A DNA stretch of 64,000 bases. Origin: Scytalidium lignicola. Taxonomy: Eukaryota; Ascomycota; Leotiomycetes. Shown here piece by piece: positions 22,319 to 33,231 of this stretch. Location of the stretch: assembly GCA_002812745.2 (NCBI GenBank), contig NCSJ02000028.1:62001-126000 (forward strand). The letters are read 5' to 3'. The number at the start of each line of letters is the position of its first letter. Positions within the stretch are counted from its first letter, which is position 1. A program made the translations under genes and the position numbers. The notes under the pieces were generated by a model that worked only from the letters and a program-made list of their open reading frames with translations, was not told where the DNA came from and did not search any database.

Positions 22319-23950
22319 TCACAATTTAGATCGAATAAATTCCTTTATAGTCTTAGCCTGCAAACCCTCGTCCTCTTCTTTCGTATAACCCATCTGCAAA
22401 TCCAAATACCACTGGTCATGGTACTCCCCCGGACAAACCACAAACTGGTAATTAACATCCTGCTCCTTCAACGCTTCCTGAAAAGTTTCATTGAACTCCT
22501 TGATCCCATCGAGAAGCACCTCATTACCACCCACTATGACGAGCACGTCCTTGGCGGGGAAATCCGACCACCAAGACTTGGGAGCAATTATTGGTTCGTT
22601 ATAGTTGTCCTTGTTTGCTGGGCCGAGGAAGGCACTAATCCATTTCTGTGCTCCCTCCGGGTCGATGCAATCTCTGTAGACGTTTTNCTTTGAAGGATTT
22701 TGTGCTGGTGTCGAACGACACCCAGGGGCAGATGAGGACACAACCGAGGAATGGGCTGGGGAGCGTGAGACGGGGCACGGTTGGGGAGGGGTGTGGGTGA
22801 GTTATGTGAGAAAGGAGACTGAGGATTAAGTTCGCTCCAGCGGAGTCACCGGTGACAATTATGTTGTCTGGACTAAAGTGGAGGTTGTTGATGACATAAT
22901 TGACAAAGTCGGCAGCTTGTGCGAGTTGGCGGGGGTACTGGACTTCTGGAGTTAAGTCTGGATGGAGTCAGTTCTAGCAGTAAGAAGCAATTTTGAAGTT
23001 TAGTGTAAGGTAGTTGGTATCACATACCATATGAGAGGCAAAGATACGAAACGTTATGGCCTTGGCTTTTGAACTGCTTGATAGCTCTGAACATGAACTC
23101 GAACTGTTCAATTGCCCCTGGGAGAGAATATCCACCACCTATCTAGTGTTAGCCATCATTATCCTCTTTGCCCAAGAGTTTATCATATGCATGTCCACCG
23201 GACGTTTCTTTCTTGGAAAAATGTGGGCAAAATTACGACATACCATGGAAATATAATATCAACATCTCAGGGTTCTTCTCGCCAACCCAAAAAGCATTTG
23301 TTCCGTCGGCCAATACCTCACTCGTCGGCTCCTGTCCATGTTTCTTGCATGAAGATTCATAAGAACTTTGTGTGGATGGAATCACGGCGCTATGAGTATT
23401 ATTAGTAGGAGAGACCAAGTTTCCATGCCGATGATTTATGAGAATTCCAAGTATCGTCTTGCCTTCGTTATCCATATTTTCAGAAACACATAACGAAACA
23501 AGAAGAAGAAGAAGAAATACAAATTATATAAATGAGAAACAACAAGAGAGACTCTCCACATACTGCACCTGGGCTAAACTACCAACTCTGACCGAGGTTC
23601 TTAGTCGCGTGAGGCCAATGTACCGCAACAGTGTGCTTGGCTTCCTCTTCTTAGAGCGAAACAGTGCCGTGAGAGCGGAGAAAAAGGTATTGCCCACTAT
23701 ACATCACCCAAGATGAGGTGACTGGATTAGCCTTGCTATGTCATCTGACTATAAAGAATTTATACGTGCTGCTACTTCTGGTTGAAGAAAGTAGTGGAAA
23801 GGCAGGGTAAGAGGAGAAATGGAAATAGGAAAAAAGAGTGTACTAACAAATCTTGAATAGAACATTGATGATACCAAGCTTCTCCGACAGCGGCATCTGA
23901 GCGACACCGGTCATCTGCAACTTGTGTGATGAGCCCTTTCCAATCGCCAT
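22319..23950 (-). CDS. Alpha/beta hydrolase fold-3 (esterase/lipase-like), C-terminal SKL
   Basis: Carboxylic-ester hydrolase of the HSL-like group. Five exons: 23950-23848, 23696-23564, 23389-23244, 23138-23028 and 22957-22319; about 376 aa. It starts MAIGKGSSHKLQMTGVAQMP and has an amphipathic or membrane-associating N-terminus. The oxyanion motif is YFHGGGYSLPG, assembled across an exon junction. The nucleophile elbow is GDSAGAN, and the acid and His lie in LVIVGGNEVLLD and CPGEYHDQ. It ends IRSKL, a possible PTS1. The apparent ATG at 23475 lies inside intron 2, which has a TACTAAT branch site. The N at 22687 adds one base: with N counted the frame shifts; without it FKENVYRD reads through. 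I treat this as an assembly artefact. Confidence 0.85.
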
Positions 23951-25605
23951 TGTGTCTCCTTTCTTCTTTATTGCTTTTTTAAAATCCTTCTCTCTCTCTC
24001 TTTTCTCTCTCTTTCTATGTGTTCAAGTGAGGTTGACACTTCCCAGTAATATTACCCTCTAGGTTGACGAGTGGGAAATCGCCGTGAATCAAATTGTTGG
24101 GCGTGGCCGCTTACCGGGAGGGATCCCGAGGGTGGAAAGGAGACAGGAAGGGGGACTACTTTTGTTCAGGCGCGAGTAGATAAAACCTGTAAATCTTCTC
24201 CGTGAAAGCCTCAAGCAACACTCCTAAAAAGGAAAGAAGGAAGAAGAAAAGGGAGAAGAAAGAAATAAAGAAGAAGAAAAGTAGAAATAATCCTACCTCT
24301 TCTTACCTTCTTCACATGAACGACTCCGCGCGGATGGAAGACCTGCATCGCATCTATACCAGCTCTGGGCAGCTTTCCCCGCTCTTCAGCTCTCCTCCGT
24401 GCAGCCGACTGCAGCAGAAACGGTTGTTTGGAACCGCACAAGACATGCATGATGGTTTGAGGTCAAAGAAGCCAGGGGAGTGAGCATTATCTCCAATGAG
24501 CATGGACAAAAGAAACGAACAAACCGAGTCAGTACAGCCCCTGCCCGCATAAATTACCACATCTGATCTGTACTGTACTGTACGTCCGTACTGTGCAGCA
24601 GCTAGCCACCCCGACCAAAAAGGCACAGAGAAGAAAGCCTCGGTCTTGTTATCACGAGCTCCAAATTCAGGGGGGTAGCACCAAGCTCTTTTGCCCCGCA
24701 TTTCAATAGGGTACAGTTGGCTCCCTTCACTCTTGGCTGTTGGAAGTGGAAGCGTGTTGTGTGCGGTACCCGTGCGGAGAACGCATACCGCATACCAACC
24801 TAATGAAGCTACAGGATTTGATTTGTTGATCGGCTCATTCGGTTGTACACAAGGGATTATGGGATAATATAGAGTTACGGTAACGGATCCGTACCGGCCA
24901 TTTGTTTCCGAAAGGGGGATCCACCCCCAATCCGTCATTTGTGCATACATAACTATTTTTTGCTTTAAGAAAATCAAGTCAAACTTCGAATGATTGCATG
25001 AGATATATAAATTACTTCGAGCTATACGTTTTTCGTTCGGGAGAGAATGCACATAATGCACATAATAATGAAGGGGTACGGCTACGCCAATGCCGACCTG
25101 GGTCTCTTACTATTTATTACCCGTGGATGATACTTCAAGTCCTGTACGGGAGACCCTTTCCTATGGCAGTAGAAATCCAAGAACAATGCGTCTATAGTCA
25201 TGAAAACCTCGAAGTGTACTATAGGCATGGAATCCACCGCTGTTATATCGGATTGGGATGCCGCTGATGACATTCTGATTAAGAAAGATGATTAATGATC
25301 AAGGTAAGGTGTGCTAACTATTAGCTCTTATCGTTTAGGTCCGAGGAGAGCGGCCCTCCAAAGACGAAAGCTACCTAACATGCATAATGGAGATTATTTT
25401 TGATTATGCGGTATTAACTTAGGCTCTGACACAAGAAATTTTAACTCTCCATAATTACGCTTTGGTAAGTTTGCGTATTCCTGATAACGTAGAGCACTGA
25501 TAACATGTTCTCATTCACGGCTTCTAGGAGAAGAAGCCTAGCTAGGTTGATATATAGATATGCTCGCTCAGATACACACAAAAACCACACACACACCCCT
25601 CAAAA
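23951..25605. other. Intergenic region
   Basis: A purine-rich tract (24222-24285) and a GTACTGTACTGTAC tract near 24570. A 235-codon open frame on the minus strand (24354-25061) opens with GTG and resembles no family. No gene supported. Confidence 0.4.
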
Positions 25606-27137
25606 TCACTTCAACCTCCTCTCCCCTCTCTTTCTCTTCCCACCAACCTCTCTCCCCTCCTCAACCTCCAACTCGGCTTCCTTCTTCTTCTCCCCAACAA
25701 CCTTCAACGCTTCCCTGATAACCCTCGTCTCCAGATTAACCCCTTCCTCACTCCACTTCTCCATCTTCCTGCCCACTCGCTCCTCAATCGCAAGCACAAG
25801 CTGCACATCCCTCTGTCCCACAAGACTAACCGCCTCGCCCTTCCGACCAGCTCGTGCAGTACGTCCAACTCTGTGGATGTAATCGTCTGGATTGCGCGGG
25901 AGATCGTAGTTGACTACTAAGCCAACTTCAGGGATATCAAGACCACGGGAAGCCACATCCGTTGCGACAAGGATGCGAGCTGCCGAGGCACGGAAGCGGC
26001 CTAGGTTGTCGATTCGTTGGCGCTGAGCGAGGTTCGAGTGCAGAGCCGTAACGCGGTGCTCTAGAAGCCGCAATAAATGCGTCAGGACATCCGCGGTCTT
26101 GCGACTATTGCAGAAGATGATGACTGATCTGCTGATGTTTCTGTCGGTGAGCAGGAACGTATGTAGGAACTCGTCTTTGTGGTTCACGGGGACTTGAAGA
26201 TACATCTGTTTTAGAGACGGCGGGATGGCAAGGACCTGGGTGTCTACTTCGCAGACAAAGGGGGCTGGCTTGCCTGGTGATCGGTGCTGTTCTAGTGCGC
26301 GGACTTCAGGTGTCATAGTAGCTGTGAAGAGAAGGGTTTGCCGTTTCGATGCTGGTGGTAGCACCGAGAGACATTCTTCGACGTCTGGTAACATGCTTCC
26401 TGGACTGCCAGATGCTAGGAGCCGATCTGCTTCGTCTAGCACCACCATTCGAACTCGACGCAAGGCCCCAATTGTGTCTTCACCGGAGGTTCGTATGTGG
26501 TCTGCCAGTCGGCCTGGGGTTGCAATTACGATATGTGGTTTTGTTGCGAGAGCTGTAGCCTGTGGTCGCATGTCTGAACCCCCCGTAATGAGAATTGCTC
26601 GAAGTGATTGAGGTGATGAAATGGCTTTGAATTGCTCGTAGATTTGCAATGCTAGCTCCCTAAGCAAAATCAAAAAAAAGATTACATGTCAGCAATTGTG
26701 TCTCCACAACTCCATTTCTGGATTATATATATTATATAAAATAAACATACCTCGTTGCCGTCAAAACCAGTGCAAATATTCCAAACGGATCTTCGGCCCA
26801 GTTCTGTAGAATTGGAACAGCAAATGCCACCGTCTTTCCTGAACCCGTCCTACTGCCACCTATACAATCTCGCCCTTTTAATATTTCGGGTATACAACCC
26901 TTCTGAATACCGGTGGGCCTCTTGATTGCCATGTTTCCTAATGAATTGACGAGCCATGGCTTCACGTTCAGAGATGCGAATGTCGTATGGGGATCGGTTA
27001 TAGTGTCGGGATCTAAGCCATTAGGAGGAGCATCAATTGTGTTAATTAAAACGGTGTTGTTTGCAGCTTTCGATTTTATCCTTGAGGGTGCGGCAATTAC
27101 ATATCGTGAACGTCTTTCTTCTTCGTCTTCTTCTTCA

Positions 27138-27169
<32 letters not shown>

Positions 27170-27466
27170 CACAGGTGAAAGCCTCCTCCGCTTCCTCGAT
27201 TCCCGACTATCAAGCTCATCTGAATCTAACTCTGACTCTTGCTCTGGTCCCTCATTTTCCTCGTCGCTATCTTCTTCTCCTTCTCCTTCCTCTGATCCAA
27301 GGGAATCTTCCGATCCGTCACTCTCAGACTCCTCAGATTGGGACAGCGAGGCGAGCTCTAGCTCTTCCGACGAATCTGCCACCGAGGCCACTTTAGAGAT
27401 GGCCTTCAATTTGCTTGATGGTACTGCAGATCGTGCATGATGAAACTTGGACTTGGAGGAAGCCAT
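25606..27466 (-). CDS. DBP8: DEAD-box ATP-dependent RNA helicase Dbp8
   Basis: Nucleolar helicase for early 18S rRNA processing. Two exons: 27466-26751 and 26659-25606; total 589 aa. N-terminal 125 residues are acidic and low complexity, with an 11-Asp run (residues 100-110) from a GAC microsatellite. Then the core: Phe in [12 protein letters not shown]-motif GIQKGCIP, Walker A as SRTGSGKT (residues 205-212), TATRELALQ (motif Ia), [12 protein letters not shown] in VVLDEADR, motif III as TATM where SAT is usual, and [10 protein letters not shown] (motif VI). The [16 protein letters not shown] block supports Dbp8 (DDX49). The tail is Lys/Glu-rich. Antisense ORFs are shadows. Confidence 0.94.
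27138..27169 (+). repeat. (TCG)n trinucleotide repeat coding poly-Asp in DBP8
   Basis: About ten perfect TCG/GTC units inside DBP8 exon 1; on the coding strand it reads GAC (Asp). Likely length-polymorphic. Confidence 0.9.
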
Positions 27467-28275
27467 TATTTGAAGCGGAAGCTCACTGGCTCTTTGTATG
27501 GCTTAGCCGCTGGGTGGAAAGTTTACTTGGGGGAGATTTTTCTGCCGCTCTAGATTGGGCGGTGATGATGGTGGGAAAATCAATCCTGGTATGCGCGCGC
27601 TTAGGTGCTTAAGCGTGGTTAAGTAGCCGGGGTTGTGCCGGCGGCGGAGGGATCGGCTGGAGTTGGTGGAAGCGAGGGCAAAGCGAAAGGGCCAATGAGG
27701 GGCAAGTGCTTCTTCTGGCTGAAGATGGTGAGCATTTGCGACCACACGTGAGTTAATTACAGTAATTACTCCGTAGTCCGAGCCTTTAATTCAAACGTTA
27801 ATATGTTGTTATTGAGATGGTTCGATCTTCTCAACTACCCCTCACGCCGCCGCCATGCATTTTGAGAGCCCGATGCCTTGGATTTGAGGGGAGGAAAGAT
27901 GTGATAGTGTGACTGTGAAGAGGAAGGCCGCAGATCAAGCAGAAGACTGGACGAAAGTTGCGAGTTGCACCTGTGGCTCGCTAATTGAAACGCTGCTTGG
28001 GTGGAGAGCCTTCTTCTCCTACTGGACTGATCTGACTGCTTGGGAACCCAACAATGCAGTCCCGAGACCTCCCTCGACACGCTGGAAGTAACCAACGATG
28101 GTCGACCATCCAGTCCAACCTGGCATCCGGGGAGGCGGCGCGGCGGCGTGAATGCTGGGATGCAGCGATCGTGCAGCAGCAATTCTGCAGGCTACTGTCC
28201 CCAAATACCGTGGACCGGGCTCGTCTCACCGTCGCACACTTGGGGCTGTTGCGGTCGATTCGGACGCCACACGAG

Positions 28276-28314
28276 GTGTGAGTGTGAGTGAGAGTGAGAG
28301 TGAGAGTGAGAGTG
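28276..28314 (+). repeat. (GAGAGT)n / GTGAGT microsatellite
   Basis: Imperfect hexamer repeat, GAGTGAGAGTGAGAG type. Confidence 0.85.
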
Positions 28315-29445
28315 CGCTGTGATGGGTGTTGTGGTTGCATACAAGGAGTCCGCGTACTGGTACTGTACTGTTACTGTAGGCACAGCGATACCATAAGTTA
28401 TGTCCTCCTTCTTGAATAAACTTGGATTGACATTGTAGCGAGTCCATTGTGTGCATTGCAAACATGATTTAATCTCCAATTACCTGGTTCAGGCTCGCAG
28501 CTGAAACAAGCAGACCGAAGAATGCAATCTCCTGATCACCAGAGCCCTGATGCTGGATCTGCAAAAACCTCCATGATCTGGCCTTCATCACATCATCTCG
28601 AAGCACCCGGACAGCCTTGCGACGCATTGGATGGATTAGATAGACGGTGCGGTGAGCGCGAGAGCCTCGTGTCACACTTGTCAAGCAGTGACTCGCCATA
28701 GCAAAGTCCCTCACTCCTGAACTGACTAAGAATTATTGACGCTGCTGCTACGGTACCACTGTCCAGTCTTGCAGAGTGCTGTATTACCTTACTGTGTTAG
28801 CTATGAGTTGCAGTATTACTGTACGGGATCCGTAGAGTTTAGGTGAGCTTACAGCTCCGGGTCAGCACGGCTGCAGGGCTGTATCACCAGCCCATCAAAA
28901 GAGCCACCGTCCGACTACAGGCAGGAAGGATCGCGTCCAGTGAGAATCCGGTGAGAATGGGGCTTCACGGCGACACCGTCCAGGCTTGTACCGTACCGTA
29001 CTTGCACTGTATTAACTGTGGCCATCTCCGGAGATTTCCCCACCACACACCCACATACAGTACGGTAACGTGGGTATTAAATCCAGGCCGTTACAGTATT
29101 ATGGAGCTGTCAATCCTGATCAGAAGTCGTGCAGGCCCAGCAGCCGCTTGCAGACTCCGTATTCCCAGCAGTAAGAATTGAGCACGGTACTGGAGCAGAA
29201 GATCTGGCCTTCCTTCCCACACTTCCTTCCTTGCTGCCCCTCGAGGATGTGCCACGCACGGGACAAACACCAGTCCCGGCGCATCTGTAGTACCGTTACA
29301 GCAGCCTGCAGGGTATCCAAGGGCATGGATTGCGTGTGATGCCGCCGCAAATCCTCGCCGCGACCCGAATAACTTGATGTGCCTCAGGCCCAAAGGGGGG
29401 GGAAGACAGAGAGAGGAGAGAGAGAGAAGACGCAAGTGTCAAACA

Positions 29446-29478
29446 ACACCACCACCACCACCACCACCACCACCACCC
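29446..29478 (+). repeat. (ACC)n trinucleotide microsatellite
   Basis: About eleven ACC units. Confidence 0.9.
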
Positions 29479-29551
29479 ACCAACATAACAGTACTGTACC
29501 AGTAACAACGGTCAGCTAACTCATACAGAACGGTAATTCGGCAACTGACAG

Positions 29552-29590
29552 CATTGACATTTGATATTTGACATTGACATTGACATTGAT
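29552..29590 (+). repeat. (ATTGAC)n hexamer repeat
   Basis: Imperfect tandem ATTGAC/TTTGAT units, about six copies. Confidence 0.75.
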
Positions 29591-30380
29591 CATCGCCCAC
29601 CACGCTAGCTGTGATCTTTTACGCGGGCTGAAAGGGTTACGAGGAGACCACCACAGGACAGGGCGTGCCCATAGCCGCCCGAGCGCTTCGAACCCACCGC
29701 GCAATTCGTCCCCTGCCGACGCTCTAGCCCCACCAACACTGGTTGCTCCTCCCCCCAATTCGCCAAGCAGTGGGATGAGCGAGAGAGAACAGACAGAGAG
29801 AGAGAGAAAGAGAGAAAGAGAGCCACCGTAAGAGGCACAGACAAGGCACAGGCAAGGCACCGAGGGTCGGCTGCCACCAAAGCACAAGGCCGTTAACTTA
29901 TTTCACTCCATTTCCATCAAACGTCCTCGCAAAAAAACAATCTCCATCCCAGCTCTCTCCAACTCCTCTTCTGCTGGGGCCGTGCCTCATCTCTCGTTCA
30001 GCTCTTTTCTTTCGCTCTCTTGAAACCCTTCGCACCGCTTTTCGACCTCCATCGAATCTCTGACTGCCGCTTACCCTCCTCATTTCCACTGTCCTGCACC
30101 AAGCAAACGCACAACCCTCGTGCTGTCTCCATTCGGCGGCCCGTGGATGACCGGGGTCCCACCAGCTCAACTACCCTAACAGCCCAACCTCGAATTTGAT
30201 ATTCAACCTCCCATCAGCCGATTTCTACGCATCTATATATTATTTTCAGAATCGTCAATCTTCCCTTTCTATCACAACTTGACCACCTCTTTTGGCTTGG
30301 TGAACTCGTCTTTTGGTCTTTTCCAAACCCCAGAGCCCCGTCCTGGTGACGTTGGTGGAAAGGGCCGAACAGTCGTGCTG

Positions 30381-32354
30381 ATGACAGATTACAATCCCAG
30401 TAACTCCCAGATCGGCAGTAATCCTGTCCACGAAATTGAACATAGAGTTGTTTCTGCATCATCGGCAGATCCGATAGCCTCTACTAAGCAGGTAAGACAG
30501 ACCACCGATCCGTCACGGTATCAATCGGTTTGCATATAGAAGACAACGTCCGAGCCGGACCAGAGAGTAGTGATACTGATAGACAAGCTTCGTAGGTTTC
30601 CAACTCCAATATACTCGAACTCCCAAATCTCCCCAAGATGTCTGCACCAGCACCATTACTGCGGCCGCCGATTCCGGGCAGTCGACAGAATGGAGGTGCC
30701 CGAACACCTAGATTAGGACTCGCGATCCCACCGTCACCCAATGTCAAACCTCTCAATGGAGGTGGTGGACCACCTCTACCAAAGGGTGGTCTCTCCCTAC
30801 AGATGCCCGGCCATGTCGCCCAACGGCCGTCATTACCGAGACTGCAACTTGCAACTCCAATGGGCAGCAATTCAGTACCATATGAACAGCCGATATTGCC
30901 CAATAGCCGTGTTGGTATGCAACCTATCACGGGGCAATCAGCCAGTGGCGGAAGTGAGAGCAGTGCAGCACATTCCCGGACGGGAAGTTTTGGCCCCTTG
31001 GATGGACGAGCGAGTAACCCCACCTCGGCAGGTTCCCAGTACTCTGCCTTATCATTTGCATCTCAGTATGGACTTCGACAACCACAAGGGACCCCAGATC
31101 CAGCCTCTGCCGTTGGAAGTTTGTATTCGGAGCGGAGTGATGGCGGTACAGGCATGGAGAGAGATGGAAGTATGAATGGGCTTGAGGGATTCGATAAGCT
31201 GAGTCTCGAGAGAGGAAGGACACTGGATGTTGAGGAGCTTGACGACGAGGGATGGAGGGTAGCGAGTATGGAGAAGAGAATCCAAGAGTTGGGAAGCTTG
31301 GGAGAAGGTGCTGGAGGAGCAGTCACTCGATGCATACTCAATGGCGGAAAGACAGTGTTTGCTCTAAAGGTAATTCCATATATGATTCTCGTTATCTCTT
31401 TTCTTTCCCTCTTCGTTGCCACGTCTTTGTCTGATTACTAACATCATCCTGTCCTATTCAGATCATAACTACCAACCCTGACCCCGACGTGAAAAAGCAA
31501 ATAGTGCGTGAACTCGGCTTCAACAAAGACTGCGCATCCGAGCACATCTGCAGGTACTACGGAGCGTTCGTGGAGCCCAGTACTGCCACTATCTCCATTG
31601 CAATGGAATATTGTGAAGGAGGATCTCTCGACAGCATATATCGGGAGGTGAAAAAGCTGGGTGGACGTACAGGAGAAAAGGTTCTCGGAAAGATCGCCGA
31701 AGGAGTGCTAAATGGTCTCACCTATCTACATTCCAAGAAGATCATCCATCGGGACATCAAGCCATCCAACATCTTATTATGTCGAGATGGCCAGGTTAAA
31801 CTCTGCGACTTTGGTGTATCGGGCGAGTTTGGGACAAAGGGTGATGCGAACACATTTATTGGAACAAGTTATTACATGGCTCCTGAGCGCATTACGGGAC
31901 AGAGTTATACAATTACGTCTGATGTGTGGAGTACCGGCGTGACGCTTCTAGAGGTTGCCCAGCATCGGTTCCCTTTCCCAGCTGATGGCACCGAGATGCA
32001 ACCAAGAGCCGGTTTGATCGATTTATTAACATATATTGTGCGCCAGCCGATACCGAAGCTGAAAGATGAACCAGAGAATGGAATCAAGTGGAGTGATAAC
32101 TTCAAGTATTTCATTGAGTGTTGGTATGTTTTTCTCTCTCTCCTTTTCCTCTCAACCTTTCCTCCAACACAAAACGCAAAAATATGTTTTATTTGTATTA
32201 ATAATTGAATTGCAGCCTTGAAAAAGAGCAATCTCGTCGGGCATCTCCTTGGCGTATGCTGGAGCATCCATGGATGATCGAGATGAGAGCTAAGAGGGTT
32301 AATATGTCCCATTTCTTAGCCACGGTCTGGGGATGGGATGAAACCAAACAATAA
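30381..32354 (+). CDS. MKK1: Cell-wall-integrity MAP kinase kinase (Mkk1/2 type)
   Basis: Dual-specificity kinase that phosphorylates the Slt2/Mpk1 MAPK. Exons 30381-30491, 30596-31369, 31462-32123 and 32216-32354; 561 aa from the first ATG. A downstream ATG at 30638 gives 510 aa, nearer the usual family length; the first 51 codons are open, in phase and cross an intron, so both starts are possible. N-terminus: the LLRPPIPG block and a Pro/Ser-rich regulatory region with a SPNVKP-type docking-like site. Kinase: GEGAGGAV loop, Lys295 in [11 protein letters not shown] (Asp393), DFGVSGEFG, activation segment with Thr/Ser targets, MAPER, SDVWSTG. The C-terminal LATVWGWDE is typical of fungal Mkk. 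Confidence 0.92.
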
Positions 32355-33231
32355 GTGCTTGGAAAAGTATCTTTGAGTCATAGGATTTGTGTCTAGATGG
32401 ATTGCTGTACCTGTTTCAAGGGCCGATGTTTCATGACGGCTCCAAGACGGCATTCATATCTAATAGCTTTATGGGAGATCGGTTCAATAATTGGCATATT
32501 AACGGCTGTTGAAAGTTTGAAATTGGGGGGAACAGGGCGGATAGGGAAACCGTGTGAATTGGCTTCTTGCGTACGGGTTGATATATATAAACAAGCATGA
32601 TCAAGGGCGTTGGGCACGGGGGTCCGCGGATTTTGGATTTAAGCAAAAGGCTTCTTTAGTTTGATTGTGAGATGGGAATCAACCAATCCATGCATACCTT
32701 TCGTCACTTTGTAAGAGCAGTTTGAAATACGAACTAGTTCCCTCGATTCTCCTATCATATCATAGCAACAAGGGTGACGAACTATAACACTGATAAAAAT
32801 TTTTCAGTAGAAAAGTTTGAAAAGGTTTGAAAATAAATAAGATGTAACTCCGTAGATAATATTCTAAAATTAATCTCCGGCAGACAGTGATATTGAGAAT
32901 ATTATTATTTTTAAAAAAATTCGGTTATTCATGACATGATGCGCTTGCTAGTTCTCCCGAATCCATTGCCATCCATTGTCGTCTCTCGGGTCCTGGAACT
33001 ACAATTTTCCCGAGCATCGCTTGCACTCTGGACCGTTTTTGATCATCAATCCATTTGCACCCGTTTGCCTACGATTACCATTGAGCATTAACCACCGCCT
33101 GCCTCTCTTTCTTTCTTTCCTTTGATGAGAAGGTCGTAGGATCCCAATCTTCCTTCACGGTCCAGTGCCTTTCTCCATCTCTTTTCCCCCCCCTCTCTCG
33201 GATGCCCACGGCAACACAGCTCTAGCCAAGC
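32355..33231. other. Intergenic region MKK1 to AFG3
   Basis: Terminator side of MKK1, then an AT-rich stretch (32780-32940) and a CT-rich core promoter (33080-33200). No gene supported. Confidence 0.5.

Larger units (their letters stand above)
27467..30380. other. 2.9-kb gene-free region with many simple repeats
   Basis: Between divergent DBP8 and the MAPKK. Dense with short repeats (separate entries) and with scattered TACTGTA/TACGGTA motifs (28357-29500). The stretch 29900-30370 is pyrimidine-rich, as expected of a core promoter/5' UTR for the MAPKK. Only low-complexity open frames are found. Confidence 0.5.

Noticed and set aside
23233..23475. ATG at 23475 as start of the hydrolase
   Set aside because: It lies within intron 2; a TACTAAT branch and CATAG acceptor follow, and upstream exons encode the conserved N-terminus starting at 23950.
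24354..25061. 235-codon open frame on the minus strand
   Set aside because: It opens with GTG and has no early ATG, no recognisable domain and no splice context; most likely chance.
26913..27440. 175-codon plus-strand frame with a Ser run
   Set aside because: Antisense shadow of the acidic/poly-Asp N-terminus of DBP8.
29446..29478. Repeat arrays near 28-30 kb as a CRISPR-like array
   Set aside because: Units are 3-6 bp with no spacers, in a eukaryotic genome; ordinary microsatellites.
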